From contig CAYLJJ010000010.1 in NCBI GenBank assembly GCA_964384025.1, positions 42,660 through 106,659 on the forward strand: a stretch of DNA of 64,000 nucleotides, written 5' to 3'. The stretch comes from CAYLJJ01 sp964384025 (GTDB lineage: Bacteria > Myxococcota_A > Bradymonadia > UBA7976 > UBA1532). Positions 1 through 8,549 of this stretch are shown here, in pieces. A model generated the notes under the pieces. The model saw only the letters and a program-made list of their open reading frames with translations, was not told the DNA's origin and did no database searches. The stretch's first letter is position 1, and each line of letters begins with the position of its first letter. The translations under genes were made by a program, and so were the position numbers.

Positions 1-2286
1 GTACTGGAGGACCACGGTGGAGCCCACCTCCAGTTGGCGAAAACGCAGCGTGCGACCTCGGATGGAGGAGGCTTCATTACGCTGCCCCTTGGGATCTATG
101 GAGTAGGCCGCCAGGATGCGAGAGCGCCCCCCCCCACGCAAGCTCATCCGGGTGTAGCGATCCCGCCCAGCTTGGTTGAGGATATAGATCGCCTGGGTGA
201 CCACGTTGATGGTGCTGCCATCAGCGGCCAGAGAGGTGACCTCATCATCCATCAGAAAGATGACATTGGCGCCCTCTACGGTCTTGATGCTGGGCGCCTT
301 CTGAACGAGCGCGAGGATCTCCACCTCATCAGGAATATCTTGAGACCAGGGGCCCTCCTCTTTGGGCGCCAAGAAGGCCAAGCGGTTGGCGATCTTCTCA
401 TTCTCAGGATCTCGCAGCAGGGCCTCTTTAAAGTAGGCCACAGCTTGCTTCTGCGCTCCCCTCTCAAGGGCGAGGGTCGCCAGGAGTTGATAAGCCTCTG
501 GCGCTTGGGGGGCGATACGACGAATCTCCTGGATCGCCGCTGCGGCCTCCTCAAAGCGCCCCGCTCGGCGAAGGCTCTCCGCCAGACGCCGCCAAGGCTC
601 TCGCAGCTGAGGCCAAGCTTGGGTCATCTTACGAGCCAGCTGAACCGCCTCCTCATAATGATCATTCTCCTGGATCTGGCGATGCAGCTCTCTGAGGAGG
701 CCGAGAGCATAGGGCAGGCGTTGGAGCATCGCTCGGTGGAGCTGCTCCGCCTGAGGATAGAGTTTAAGTGACTGAAGGGACTCCGCCCACTCCTCCTCTA
801 TGAGGGGCCAAGCAGGCCAGCGCCGGTTGAGATCCCTGAGGAGCGTAGACTCCTCCTCATGCCAACCCTCCTGGCGAAAGAGCCGGGCCAGCGCCAGGAT
901 CGGGAGAGCTCGATCGGGCTGAGTCCGCGTCAGCTCCTGCAGCAGCCTCCTCGCCTTAATCTCCAGCTTTTGTTGGCTCCAGAAGCGAGCCTGCTTAAGA
1001 GAGAAGCGCAGCAGGGAGGGGGCCTCTTTATGGAGTGTCTGAAGGAGATCTGCGGTGCGACCTCGCTCCTGGTTGTTCCAAAGGGCTACAGCGAGGTGGT
1101 AGCGGGCTGAGAGGCTCTTGGGCTGAGCGCTGACCCACTCCTCAGCCCAGCCCGCTACAGGTGCCTTGAGGCCCAAACGAGCCCCCCAAGAGAGGCGCAG
1201 GCGTTGATGATGTTCAGGGCTGATCTTCTCCAGGCGCTGCTTGATGAGCCCCTTCTCATCAAGCACTCCCTTTGCGGGAGGGGCACCCTCGCTTGGAGTC
1301 TGATCGGCGGGCAGAGCTTCAACCGCCGTCGGCCCCAGGAACTCTCCTCCAGGCCCTGTAACCCTCAGGACCATCAGCCAGGAGCCTCTCTCTTGAGCGC
1401 TCTTGAGCAGGACGCGGTTGACCCCCGCTCGAAGATGAACAGGGATGATCACCCCATCAAAGACCCAACCGCCCAGACGACGACCGGCGAAGACCAGCTC
1501 ATCGTTGACCCAAACCTTGAGGGGATCTGAGCTGCCGATGCGCAGCTCATAGGTTCCAGCCTCTGCTACCTTGAGGCCAGTAGCAGCGTAGGCGACCAGC
1601 CAAGTGTCCGGCGCCATCAGCGCCTCAAAGTTGAGCTTACCTCGGGGATCCATCCGATAGCCTGTCCGCCAGCCCACCTTCATCAGGTGTCCCTGGTACT
1701 GCTTGGAGAGATTCAAATCTTTCTCTGGGGGATAGCTCAGATCAAAGCCCTTACCCTGATCATTGCTCCAGGTGCCGATCACCGCTAAGGGAGGGCGAAA
1801 ACCCACCTCCGCCAAAGCGATATCTCGCCCTGACTCATCCCCTCTCAAGTGGGCTGCGTGGGCTGCCATCCAGGCTGCAAAGGCGCGCGCCTCTGCCCTG
1901 GGATGCTTCTGGCGCAGTTCCCTCAGCAGCGCCTCAAGCTCGTGTCGCTCCTGAGCGGTCCAGGAGAGATCAGCCAGCTCGTGGAGGAGGTCCAATGGGT
2001 CCTCCGCCTGAGGATCTCTGAGCGCGGCCAGGAGGTGCATGATCTGCTCCCGAGGCTTGGCCTCCAGCTCAGCCAGGTTCGCGGCCAATTCATGAGCGGT
2101 CGCGCTGCTGGGAGCGGCGTCCTCAGCGGCTGCAACAGCGGCGTGCATCGCGGCAGGGTTTGAGGCGGCGAAATAGGCTTGAACCGCCGCAGCCAGCGCC
2201 TCTTGGTCCCGCTGGGGAGGCGATGTCGCTGGAGCTCCTTGGGAGAGCGCTGGGAGGAGAAGGAGGAGGAGGGAAAGAGGCTTCAT
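1..2286 (-). CDS. Secreted TPR protein with DUF3857 domain (C-terminus beyond the left edge)
   Basis: The leftward frame opens at ATG 2286 and stays open to base 1, giving 762 visible residues with no stop. The first 18-20 residues (MKPLSLLLLLLPALSQG) are a clear signal peptide, so the protein is exported. Residues about 225-320 form a beta-rich segment like PA14 or similar carbohydrate-binding jelly rolls (LRIGSSDPLKVWVND). Residues about 380-640 are helical TPR-type repeats rich in AxxLxxxGxxxEA patterns. From about residue 672 the sequence (FLMDDEVTSLAADGSTINVV, then AIYILNQAG) matches the start of a DUF3857 domain, which normally precedes a transglutaminase-like domain. That downstream part would lie outside the window. 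No catalytic residues are visible. Gene identity is confident at domain level, but the function is unknown. Confidence 0.82.
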   Translation of the reverse strand, partial: MKPLSLLLLLLPALSQGAPATSPPQRDQEALAAAVQAYFAASNPAAMHAAVAAAEDAAPSSATAHELAANLAELEAKPREQIMHLLAALRDPQAEDPLDLLHELADLSWTAQERHELEALLRELRQKHPRAEARAFAAWMAAHAAHLRGDESGRDIALAEVGFRPPLAVIGTWSNDQGKGFDLSYPPEKDLNLSKQYQGHLMKVGWRTGYRMDPRGKLNFEALMAPDTWLVAYAATGLKVAEAGTYELRIGSSDPLKVWVNDELVFAGRRLGGWVFDGVIIPVHLRAGVNRVLLKSAQERGSWLMVLRVTGPGGEFLGPTAVEALPADQTPSEGAPPAKGVLDEKGLIKQRLEKISPEHHQRLRLSWGARLGLKAPVAGWAEEWVSAQPKSLSARYHLAVALWNNQERGRTADLLQTLHKEAPSLLRFSLKQARFWSQQKLEIKARRLLQELTRTQPDRALPILALARLFRQEGWHEEESTLLRDLNRRWPAWPLIEEEWAESLQSLKLYPQAEQLHRAMLQRLPYALGLLRELHRQIQENDHYEEAVQLARKMTQAWPQLREPWRRLAESLRRAGRFEEAAAAIQEIRRIAPQAPEAYQLLATLALERGAQKQAVAYFKEALLRDPENEKIANRLAFLAPKEEGPWSQDIPDEVEILALVQKAPSIKTVEGANVIFLMDDEVTSLAADGSTINVVTQAIYILNQAGRDRYTRMSLRGGGRSRILAAYSIDPKGQRNEASSIRGRTLRFRQLEVGSTVVLQY

Positions 2287-2432
2287 CAAATCTCCATCTG
2301 CTTACGATTGTATCCTCGATCACTTTGAGGAAGGGAGCAACACCGCATGCTCATGGAGTTGTTCCTTAGCGCTCCAAGCTCAGCTCCCAGATTGGACTGT
2401 CCTCAGGGCAGCCCTCTGGTTATCCTGGCCCG

Positions 2433-3269
2433 ATGCAGAGAAAGACCGTCCTCATCAGTGGATGCAGCTCAGACTTTGGATTTCGCTCAGCCCAGCTCCT
2501 GGCGCGGCGAGGCCACCAGGTCGTCGCTGGGATCAGAGAGCCCCAGGAGCGAGGCCGTGAAGAGGCTCAGGCCCTAGACCAGCTTCGTCAGAAGGGCCTC
2601 GATATTCGCTGTGTCGATCTGGATGTTAATGATGAAGAGAGTGTTGAACGCGCGATCCCCAAGGGTTTGGAGGTCCTGGTCAATACCGCCGCCTATAGCG
2701 TCTTGGGTCCTCTAGAAGCCTGCCCACCTCAGCAGCTCCTCGATATGCTCAACACCAACCTTGTGGGGGCCTTACGCCTTTTTAGAGCGGTGCTTCCGGG
2801 GATGCGTGCCGCAGGACAGGGGCGGATCATTCAGCTCACCAGCGGCCTGGGTCGCGCAGCTCTGCCCTTTATGGGGATCTACTCAGCCAGCGCCTGGGCT
2901 CAAGAGTGCTTCGCTGAGGTCCTCTCTTATGAAACGGCCGCCTTTGGTGTCGAGGTGGCGATCCTAGAGCCTGCGGGATATCGCCAAGGAGGGCAGCCCA
3001 AGAAGCCTGTAGGAGATCAAGATCGCCTCGCGATCTATGAAGAACAGCTCCTCAACTTCGCCGATCAAGTTCAGGGGGCTGAACAGGGGCCTGGAGATCC
3101 AGAGGAGGTCGCCACCGCAGTCCTTCGAGCGGTCGAAGCAGATCGGCTGCCTTTGCGCACCCCTGTGGGAGAAGCCACGCGGCGTCTCCTAGAGCTGCGT
3201 CGTCGCCTCAGCGCCGATGAATATGAACGTGAGATCCTAGAGCGCAGTGGTCTCAGCACACCCTCTTGA
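2433..3269 (+). CDS. SDR-family oxidoreductase-like protein with degenerate active-site motifs
   Basis: The 278-residue protein has the length and fold signature of a classical short-chain dehydrogenase/reductase (Rossmann fold, NAD(P)-dependent). The N-terminal strand and cofactor loop read VLISGCSSDFGF, and a substrate-loop region reads TSGLGRAALP, followed by IYSASAWAQE. In active family members the cofactor loop is TGxxxGxG, the structural motif is NNAG and the catalytic motif is YxxxK. Here these read SGCSSDFG (a Gly is Asp), NTAA, and YSASA (the catalytic Lys is Ala, codon GCC). The tyrosine remains, but the general acid-base lysine is missing, so the protein is probably catalytically altered or a non-enzymatic family member. 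It is followed 11 bp later by an esterase gene in the same direction, so the two are probably co-transcribed. Confidence 0.85.
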   Translation: MQRKTVLISGCSSDFGFRSAQLLARRGHQVVAGIREPQERGREEAQALDQLRQKGLDIRCVDLDVNDEESVERAIPKGLEVLVNTAAYSVLGPLEACPPQQLLDMLNTNLVGALRLFRAVLPGMRAAGQGRIIQLTSGLGRAALPFMGIYSASAWAQECFAEVLSYETAAFGVEVAILEPAGYRQGGQPKKPVGDQDRLAIYEEQLLNFADQVQGAEQGPGDPEEVATAVLRAVEADRLPLRTPVGEATRRLLELRRRLSADEYEREILERSGLSTPS

Positions 3270-3280
3270 GAGGAGATCTA

Positions 3281-4252
3281 ATGTCTGTCCAGATCTATGA
3301 GTTCCAGAGCACCCTCCTCCAAGGCAACCCTCTGGGAGACTCTCCTTTGCGGAGATTCCCAGTCTACACCCCTGAAGGACCAGGCCCCTTCCCTCTGCTC
3401 TTTGCCCTGGCAGGCTTCACTGGCACCGGCCTCAGCTTCCTCAACTACAACTTCTATAGCCCCAACCTTCCTCAGCGTCTTGATCAGCTCATCGCTGAGG
3501 GGATGCCTCCTGCTGTGGTGGTGATGGTGGATGCCATGACCGCCTTGGGAGGGAACCAGTATATCGACTCCTCTGCGGTGGGTCCCTGGGCGAGCCATAT
3601 CGTTGAGGAGCTGATCCCCTGGGCGGAGGAGCATCTCCCGGTCAAGAGAGGGCGAGCTTATCGTGGAGCCTTTGGCAGCAGCTCTGGGGGCTATGGAGCG
3701 CTGATGCTGGCTCTAAAGCACCCCGAGGCCCTCGCCGGGGTAGCCAGCCATGCTGGAGACGCCTACTTTCAATATTGCTATCAAGCGGACTTCCCCGCCG
3801 CCATCAACGGTCTACGGCGCGCGGGGGGCCTCAACTCCTGGATGAAGGGCTGGCGAGGCTATGATCGACTCCCTGGCTGGGCCTTCCCGGTCGCCAATAT
3901 CGTGGCCATGAGCGCCTTTTACAGCCCTGATCCTGAGGCGGAGATGGGTTTTCAGCTGCCTTTTGATCTCAGCACAGGGGCACTGCGACCTGAGATCTTT
4001 CAACGCTGGCTGGAGTGGGACCCTGTGCGGTTGCTGCCTTCCAAGGCAGAGGCCCTCAAGGCCCTGCGTCTGCTCTACCTCGATGTTGGGGAGCGGGATG
4101 AGTACCATCTACAACATGGTGCTCGTATTCTGGTTGATCAGCTCAAGCGGGCAGGGGTTGATCATCACTATGAGGAGTTTAACGGGGGACATCGAGGTAT
4201 CAGCTATCGCTATGCCCGCTCTCTACCGATGCTGGTCAGGGCGTTGGCCTAG
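3281..4252 (+). CDS. Alpha/beta-hydrolase esterase (esterase D-like)
   Basis: The protein of about 323 residues is a predicted serine esterase of the alpha/beta-hydrolase superfamily (putative esterase/enterochelin-esterase-like group). The nucleophile elbow is GSSSG, in GAFGSSSGGYGALM. A likely acid residue lies in DVGERDEYHL, and the probable catalytic His is in GGHRGISY near the C-terminus, in the order Ser-Asp-His expected for the fold. No signal peptide is visible, so it is predicted to be cytoplasmic. ATG 3281 is chosen because AGGAG (3271-3275) lies just upstream; an in-frame TTG at 3266 is possible but less convincing. The substrate is not determinable. Its close coupling with the preceding SDR-like gene suggests shared metabolism of a small ester or alcohol. 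Confidence 0.85.
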   Translation: MSVQIYEFQSTLLQGNPLGDSPLRRFPVYTPEGPGPFPLLFALAGFTGTGLSFLNYNFYSPNLPQRLDQLIAEGMPPAVVVMVDAMTALGGNQYIDSSAVGPWASHIVEELIPWAEEHLPVKRGRAYRGAFGSSSGGYGALMLALKHPEALAGVASHAGDAYFQYCYQADFPAAINGLRRAGGLNSWMKGWRGYDRLPGWAFPVANIVAMSAFYSPDPEAEMGFQLPFDLSTGALRPEIFQRWLEWDPVRLLPSKAEALKALRLLYLDVGERDEYHLQHGARILVDQLKRAGVDHHYEEFNGGHRGISYRYARSLPMLVRALA

Positions 4253-4395
4253 AGGCCACTGGATAGGTATCCATCGAAGTGCTTGTAATAGGCCTAGAAT
4301 GGCCTCGGCGTCCTCAAGTTCCCACCTGCTTACCTTTTGATGTCCATGCTGCCGAGCATTATGGGCTCATCAGATCCGAAACAGGAGAGGGCATA

Positions 4396-6117
4396 TCAGA
4401 TCCCCAGATGCTGCATAAAGTCCTGGATCAGAGCCTTCATCAGCCGCTGAGCTTCCGCCTCTCCGTTAGAGAGGGGCTCCTCGCTCTTCAGGGGGCGCAC
4501 CAACTCAAAATAGAACTTGATCTTGGGCTCGGTCCCTGAGGGCCGGGCGCGGATCAGGCTGCCATCGGAGTAGCGAAAGAGCAGGACATCGCTTTGAGGG
4601 AGGTTGATGAGGCTGCGCTGCCCTGTTTGAAGATCTAGGGCGCGACCTTGGAGTAGATCTCGTAGCTCCAACAGCGCTCGCTGACCCAGCTTCTTGGGAG
4701 GGCTGCTGCGGAGCTGCTCCATGAGCGCTTGAATCTGTGAAGCCCCCTTTGCCCCCTCCAAACGCAGGCTGCGCTGAGCGCTCAGGTGGAGACCATGCTC
4801 TCGGTAGAGCTTCGTGAGGCGATCCAAGATACTGATCCCTTGCTGCTTACAGCGCGCGGCTAGATCGCAGAAGAGGAGCCCGGCGGAGATCCCATCTTTA
4901 TCCCGCACCTGCTCACCGCAGGCATAGCCCAAAGCCTCTTCATAGCCCATCACAAAAGCTCCCTCGTGGTGCAGCGCGCGATCTGCGATCCACTTAAAGC
5001 CGGTGAGGGTTTCAGCGAACTCCGCCTTGTATGAGGCAGCGACGCGGGCGAGGAGCTGAGAGGAGACAAGGGTGGTGGCGACGAGGCGGTTGGGGCCTTG
5101 TACTCCGTAGCGCAGCAGCTCGTCCCCCAGGAGGACCCCCACCTGATCTCCTGTCAGTACTCGCCAACCTGGATCGTCTGGGACAGCGACAGCCAGACGA
5201 TCTGCGTCGGGATCATGAGCGATGAGCAGCTCTGCCTCGACCTTGGCCGCCAAGGCCAGGGCCAGATCAAGGGCTCCAGGCTCCTCAGGGTTGGGGAAAG
5301 AGACGGTAGGGAAGTCGGGATCCGGCTCCACCTGCTCCGCCACCATATGAAGATCTGTATAGCCGCAGCGGCGCAAGACCCTCTCCATCCCACAACGACC
5401 AACGCCATGCATCGCGGTATAGACCAAGCGCAGATCCACAGGACCATCAAAGCAGCGCAGGGCATCGATGCTCTCCAGATAGGCCCGCTGGCAGTGCTCA
5501 GGGACAGAGCGCAGGCGTCCCTCACTTCGCAGCATCCCCAGATCAGCCACCCCGATCTCGCCGAGTTGAGCGATGCTGTCGATATGCGCGCTGATGCCTT
5601 GATCATGGGGGGGGATGATCTGCGCTCCGCTTCCCCAGTAGACCTTGTAGCCGTTGTCCGCTGGGGGGTTGTGGCTGGCGGTGATCATCACCCCCGCAGC
5701 GCAGCTCAGGTGGAGGACCGCGTGGGCCAGATGGGGGGTAGGACCCTGTTCATCAAAGAGCCAGATCTGGAAGCCCAGGGCTCCTAAGACCGCTGCAGTC
5801 TCCTGAGCGAAGGCGAGTGAGCCATGGCGAGCGTCATAGCCGATCACCACGCCACGCTCCAGGGCTTGATGAACCTCAGCCAGGAGATAGTGACCCAAGC
5901 CCGCGCTGACTCGACGTATCGTGGCTCGGTTCATACAGCGAGGTCCCGGCCCCAGAGGACCACGCATCCCCGCTGTGCCAAAGTGCAAGCGGCCCTCAAA
6001 GTGTGCTCGTAGGGCTGAAGGATCTCCAAGGAGCGCCTCCCCCGCTGCGCGAGTTTTGGGATCTGGATCCTCTCCGATCCAGCGCCGCGCGGTGCTGATT
6101 AGAGTCTCCATCTTCAT
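4396..6117 (-). CDS. Phosphohexomutase (phosphoglucomutase/phosphomannomutase family)
   Basis: The 573-residue protein is a full-length alpha-D-phosphohexomutase of the long PgcA/PGM2-like type, which interconverts hexose 1- and 6-phosphates in the cytoplasm. The phosphoserine loop TASHNP lies near residue 145, the metal-binding loop HDPDADR near residue 300, and the sugar-binding loop GYEEALGY around residue 395. The C-terminal phosphate-binding loop RPSGTEPKIKFY lies near residue 525. All four active-site loops are intact, so it should be active; whether glucose or mannose phosphate is preferred cannot be read from the sequence. Its ATG overlaps the stop codon of the upstream kinase gene as ATGA (6114-6117), so translation is probably coupled to the kinase-FGE protein. 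Confidence 0.95.
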   Translation of the reverse strand: MKMETLISTARRWIGEDPDPKTRAAGEALLGDPSALRAHFEGRLHFGTAGMRGPLGPGPRCMNRATIRRVSAGLGHYLLAEVHQALERGVVIGYDARHGSLAFAQETAAVLGALGFQIWLFDEQGPTPHLAHAVLHLSCAAGVMITASHNPPADNGYKVYWGSGAQIIPPHDQGISAHIDSIAQLGEIGVADLGMLRSEGRLRSVPEHCQRAYLESIDALRCFDGPVDLRLVYTAMHGVGRCGMERVLRRCGYTDLHMVAEQVEPDPDFPTVSFPNPEEPGALDLALALAAKVEAELLIAHDPDADRLAVAVPDDPGWRVLTGDQVGVLLGDELLRYGVQGPNRLVATTLVSSQLLARVAASYKAEFAETLTGFKWIADRALHHEGAFVMGYEEALGYACGEQVRDKDGISAGLLFCDLAARCKQQGISILDRLTKLYREHGLHLSAQRSLRLEGAKGASQIQALMEQLRSSPPKKLGQRALLELRDLLQGRALDLQTGQRSLINLPQSDVLLFRYSDGSLIRARPSGTEPKIKFYFELVRPLKSEEPLSNGEAEAQRLMKALIQDFMQHLGI

Positions 6118-8471
6118 CGTGACCTCAAGCTTTCGTTGCTGTCCGCAGAGGGGATATCCGCCGCCAAGCGAATCCCCACTGCGCGGTGAGTGAGATCTGT
6201 AGCCCCTGTGACCCGCGCGCCTAAGCGGCAGCGATCAGGCCAAGCCCGCCAAGACCCGCCTCTTAGGATATAGCGCCCCCCCACATCTGCGGGAGTAGAG
6301 GTCCACTCCCGCACACTTCCCGCCACGCTGCGCATCCCAAAGGGGCTCTCATCTCCCGGAAACTGGCTCAGAGGGGCAGGGCCTGTGGCTCCTCGCCGTC
6401 GTGCATCAGCCAAGCCAGGTACAAAGCGATCTCCCCAAGGGAAGCAGCGACCATCGGCGCAGCCCCCAGCATAGCTCCACTCCACCTCACTGGGCAGGCG
6501 CAGATGCATCCCCAGACGGCGCCCCAGCCACTCAGCATATCTCATCGCGTCTGTGTGACTCACCGAACAGATGGGGCTTCCTGGTGCAACCTGCTGCCCT
6601 GAGCGCCAATGCACTCGATTGCTTCGGATATAGACCAGAGGACCCTCTCTACTTCGGGGAAGATGGGGCCTTGCATCAGCGCCCACAGCGATGAGATCCT
6701 CCAGAAACTCAAAGTAGGACTCCCAACACACTGGCTGTCGAGCGATGCAGAAAGAGTTGAGGTCCCAGGCGCGGGCCGAGGCTGCTCCTGGCGCGAGAGA
6801 ATCAGCGCCAAAGAGGAAGCGTCCCCCTGGAATAAAGAGGAAGCCAGGGGGAACATGGTTGCTGTGAGGCAAGCTCAACTCGAGGAGGCGTGATTCGCCT
6901 GGCTGTAGGTTGAGGGGGAGACGGAAGACAAGGCCATCGGGGGCGATGAGGCGCAGGATCAAGCGGGTCGCGCTGACCGTACGCTCTGAGAGCGGAGTGC
7001 TCCCTAAGCGCAGCAGCGCGCCTGGGCTCCAGACCGGCACATGACAGTCTAATTTGGAGAGCTCTGCGATGACCCCCTTGGGCTGAGTATAGATACTCAG
7101 GGTAGCGCGATTGCCCAGCTCAGGAGTCAGCGCGCCGGTATCAAAGTGCTCTGCTCGGGCGCGATGAAAGAGGGCTGAGATCAGATCACCTCTTCCTCTG
7201 GCATCACGAGAGGCGGCCAGGTGGAGATGAGCTAAAGCATCTCGGGCTTGCTCGGGGTACTCCTCTTCAGCGCGGCGGAGATCGATCACCGCTTGGCTCA
7301 GATGCCAAGCCGCTTGCTCACGCCGCTCTAGGGCGCTGGCCCGTTTACGCCAAGCAGGTCGACGCTCCTCAGGGCTGGCTTCATAGGGTAGAAGAGCTTC
7401 TTCTCTGGCAGATTCATTCTCCAGCAGCTCAGCCTGCTCCAATAGGCGCTCAAAGGCAGCAGCGTCAGCGCGGCCATCGGTGAGAGCCTCAGTAGCGCCG
7501 GCGCCAACGCTGGGGTTGTTCTTTGGAGGGAGCAGCTGTTTGATCGTATCCCTACGCTCAGCAGGGATAAGAGAGAGAGAGGGCTGCGCCTGATACTCTT
7601 CGATATTGACCGCCAGATCCAAGGCGCTCTGGAAACGCTCTTTGGGATCACGAGCCATCGCTTGGAGGCAAAGCGCCTCTAACTCTGGGGAGATTTCTCG
7701 ATGAGAAGCTCTTTGGCTGGGGCTCTCCAACTCACCTCGGCGGACGGCGCGGATCACCTCAATGGCGCGGCTGCCCTCGTAAGGGCGAGTTCCGGTGAGG
7801 ATCTCGTAGAGGATCGCTCCCAGGGCATAGATATCTGTTCGATGATCGATCCGCTCTAGACGGCCTTCAGCCTGCTCAGGGGCCATATAAGCAGGGGTGC
7901 CCAGCACATCTCCGATGCGGGTCACATCCCGGGAGCGAAGAATGGGAGCCTGCTCGCTTTTGATCTTTGCCAAGCCCCAGTCGGTGAGCACCACCTGTCC
8001 GTACTCCCCTACGAAGATATGAGCAGGTTTCAGATCGCGGTGGATCACCCCATGATCATGGGCATAGGCGAGCCCCTCACAGACACGAGCAAACCAGGAG
8101 AGCAAGCGGCTCTGTGGACTCCGATGCAGCAAGCTGCGTAGAGGACGACCCTCCAGGAGAGACATCACTAGGCAGGGCAGGGCTTTATTGTCAGGGAGAT
8201 CGATGCAGCCCTGATCATAGGCCACTACGATGTTGGGGTGGGAGAGTTGGGCACAGATGGAGGCTTCGCGGAGGAAGCGATGACGATGACGCTCGTGCTT
8301 CTTTAGCTCAGGGCGCAAGCATTTGATGGCGACCGCTCGCCCCAGGATCAGATCCTGGGCGCGATAGACCACTCCTACAGAGCCTCGACCCAGCTCAGCG
8401 TTCAGGAGATAGCGTCCTGAGAGATCCTGAAGCATAGCGCCGATGCTACTCGCCTCGTCTCTCTGGATCAT
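6114..8471 (-). CDS. Ser/Thr protein kinase fused to a formylglycine-generating-enzyme-like domain
   Basis: The 785-residue protein starts with a Hanks-type kinase domain (about residues 20-290). It shows the Gly loop GRGSVGVVY, the VAIK lysine, an alpha-C glutamate (LREAS), the catalytic loop HRDLKPAH, DWG in place of DFG, and APEQ. The catalytic loop normally reads HRDLKPxN; here the Mg-binding Asn is His, which may lower or change activity. The linker (about 330-450) is acidic and helical. Residues about 534-780 are an SUMF1/FGE-sulfatase-like domain (FLFIPGGRFLFGAD, RLPSEVEWSYA, NxxE-like SVREW, ILRGGSW). No membrane helix is visible. Such kinase-FGE fusions are typical of myxobacteria and planctomycetes. 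The following phosphohexomutase overlaps it by 4 bp, hinting at co-expression. Confidence 0.93.
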   Translation of the reverse strand: MIQRDEASSIGAMLQDLSGRYLLNAELGRGSVGVVYRAQDLILGRAVAIKCLRPELKKHERHRHRFLREASICAQLSHPNIVVAYDQGCIDLPDNKALPCLVMSLLEGRPLRSLLHRSPQSRLLSWFARVCEGLAYAHDHGVIHRDLKPAHIFVGEYGQVVLTDWGLAKIKSEQAPILRSRDVTRIGDVLGTPAYMAPEQAEGRLERIDHRTDIYALGAILYEILTGTRPYEGSRAIEVIRAVRRGELESPSQRASHREISPELEALCLQAMARDPKERFQSALDLAVNIEEYQAQPSLSLIPAERRDTIKQLLPPKNNPSVGAGATEALTDGRADAAAFERLLEQAELLENESAREEALLPYEASPEERRPAWRKRASALERREQAAWHLSQAVIDLRRAEEEYPEQARDALAHLHLAASRDARGRGDLISALFHRARAEHFDTGALTPELGNRATLSIYTQPKGVIAELSKLDCHVPVWSPGALLRLGSTPLSERTVSATRLILRLIAPDGLVFRLPLNLQPGESRLLELSLPHSNHVPPGFLFIPGGRFLFGADSLAPGAASARAWDLNSFCIARQPVCWESYFEFLEDLIAVGADARPHLPRSREGPLVYIRSNRVHWRSGQQVAPGSPICSVSHTDAMRYAEWLGRRLGMHLRLPSEVEWSYAGGCADGRCFPWGDRFVPGLADARRRGATGPAPLSQFPGDESPFGMRSVAGSVREWTSTPADVGGRYILRGGSWRAWPDRCRLGARVTGATDLTHRAVGIRLAADIPSADSNESLRSR

Positions 8472-8549
8472 GGTCTTTGTTTCTTGGGAGAGCCCAGGCT
8501 GATCTTTTTTGATCCCTCTAGGCTCTTAGAGGCAGCTTCAGACAGGCTA

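Noticed and set aside
34..1530. Several rightward open frames at the left edge
   Set aside because: All lie antisense to the continuous leftward TPR/DUF3857 gene, which has a signal peptide and domain matches.
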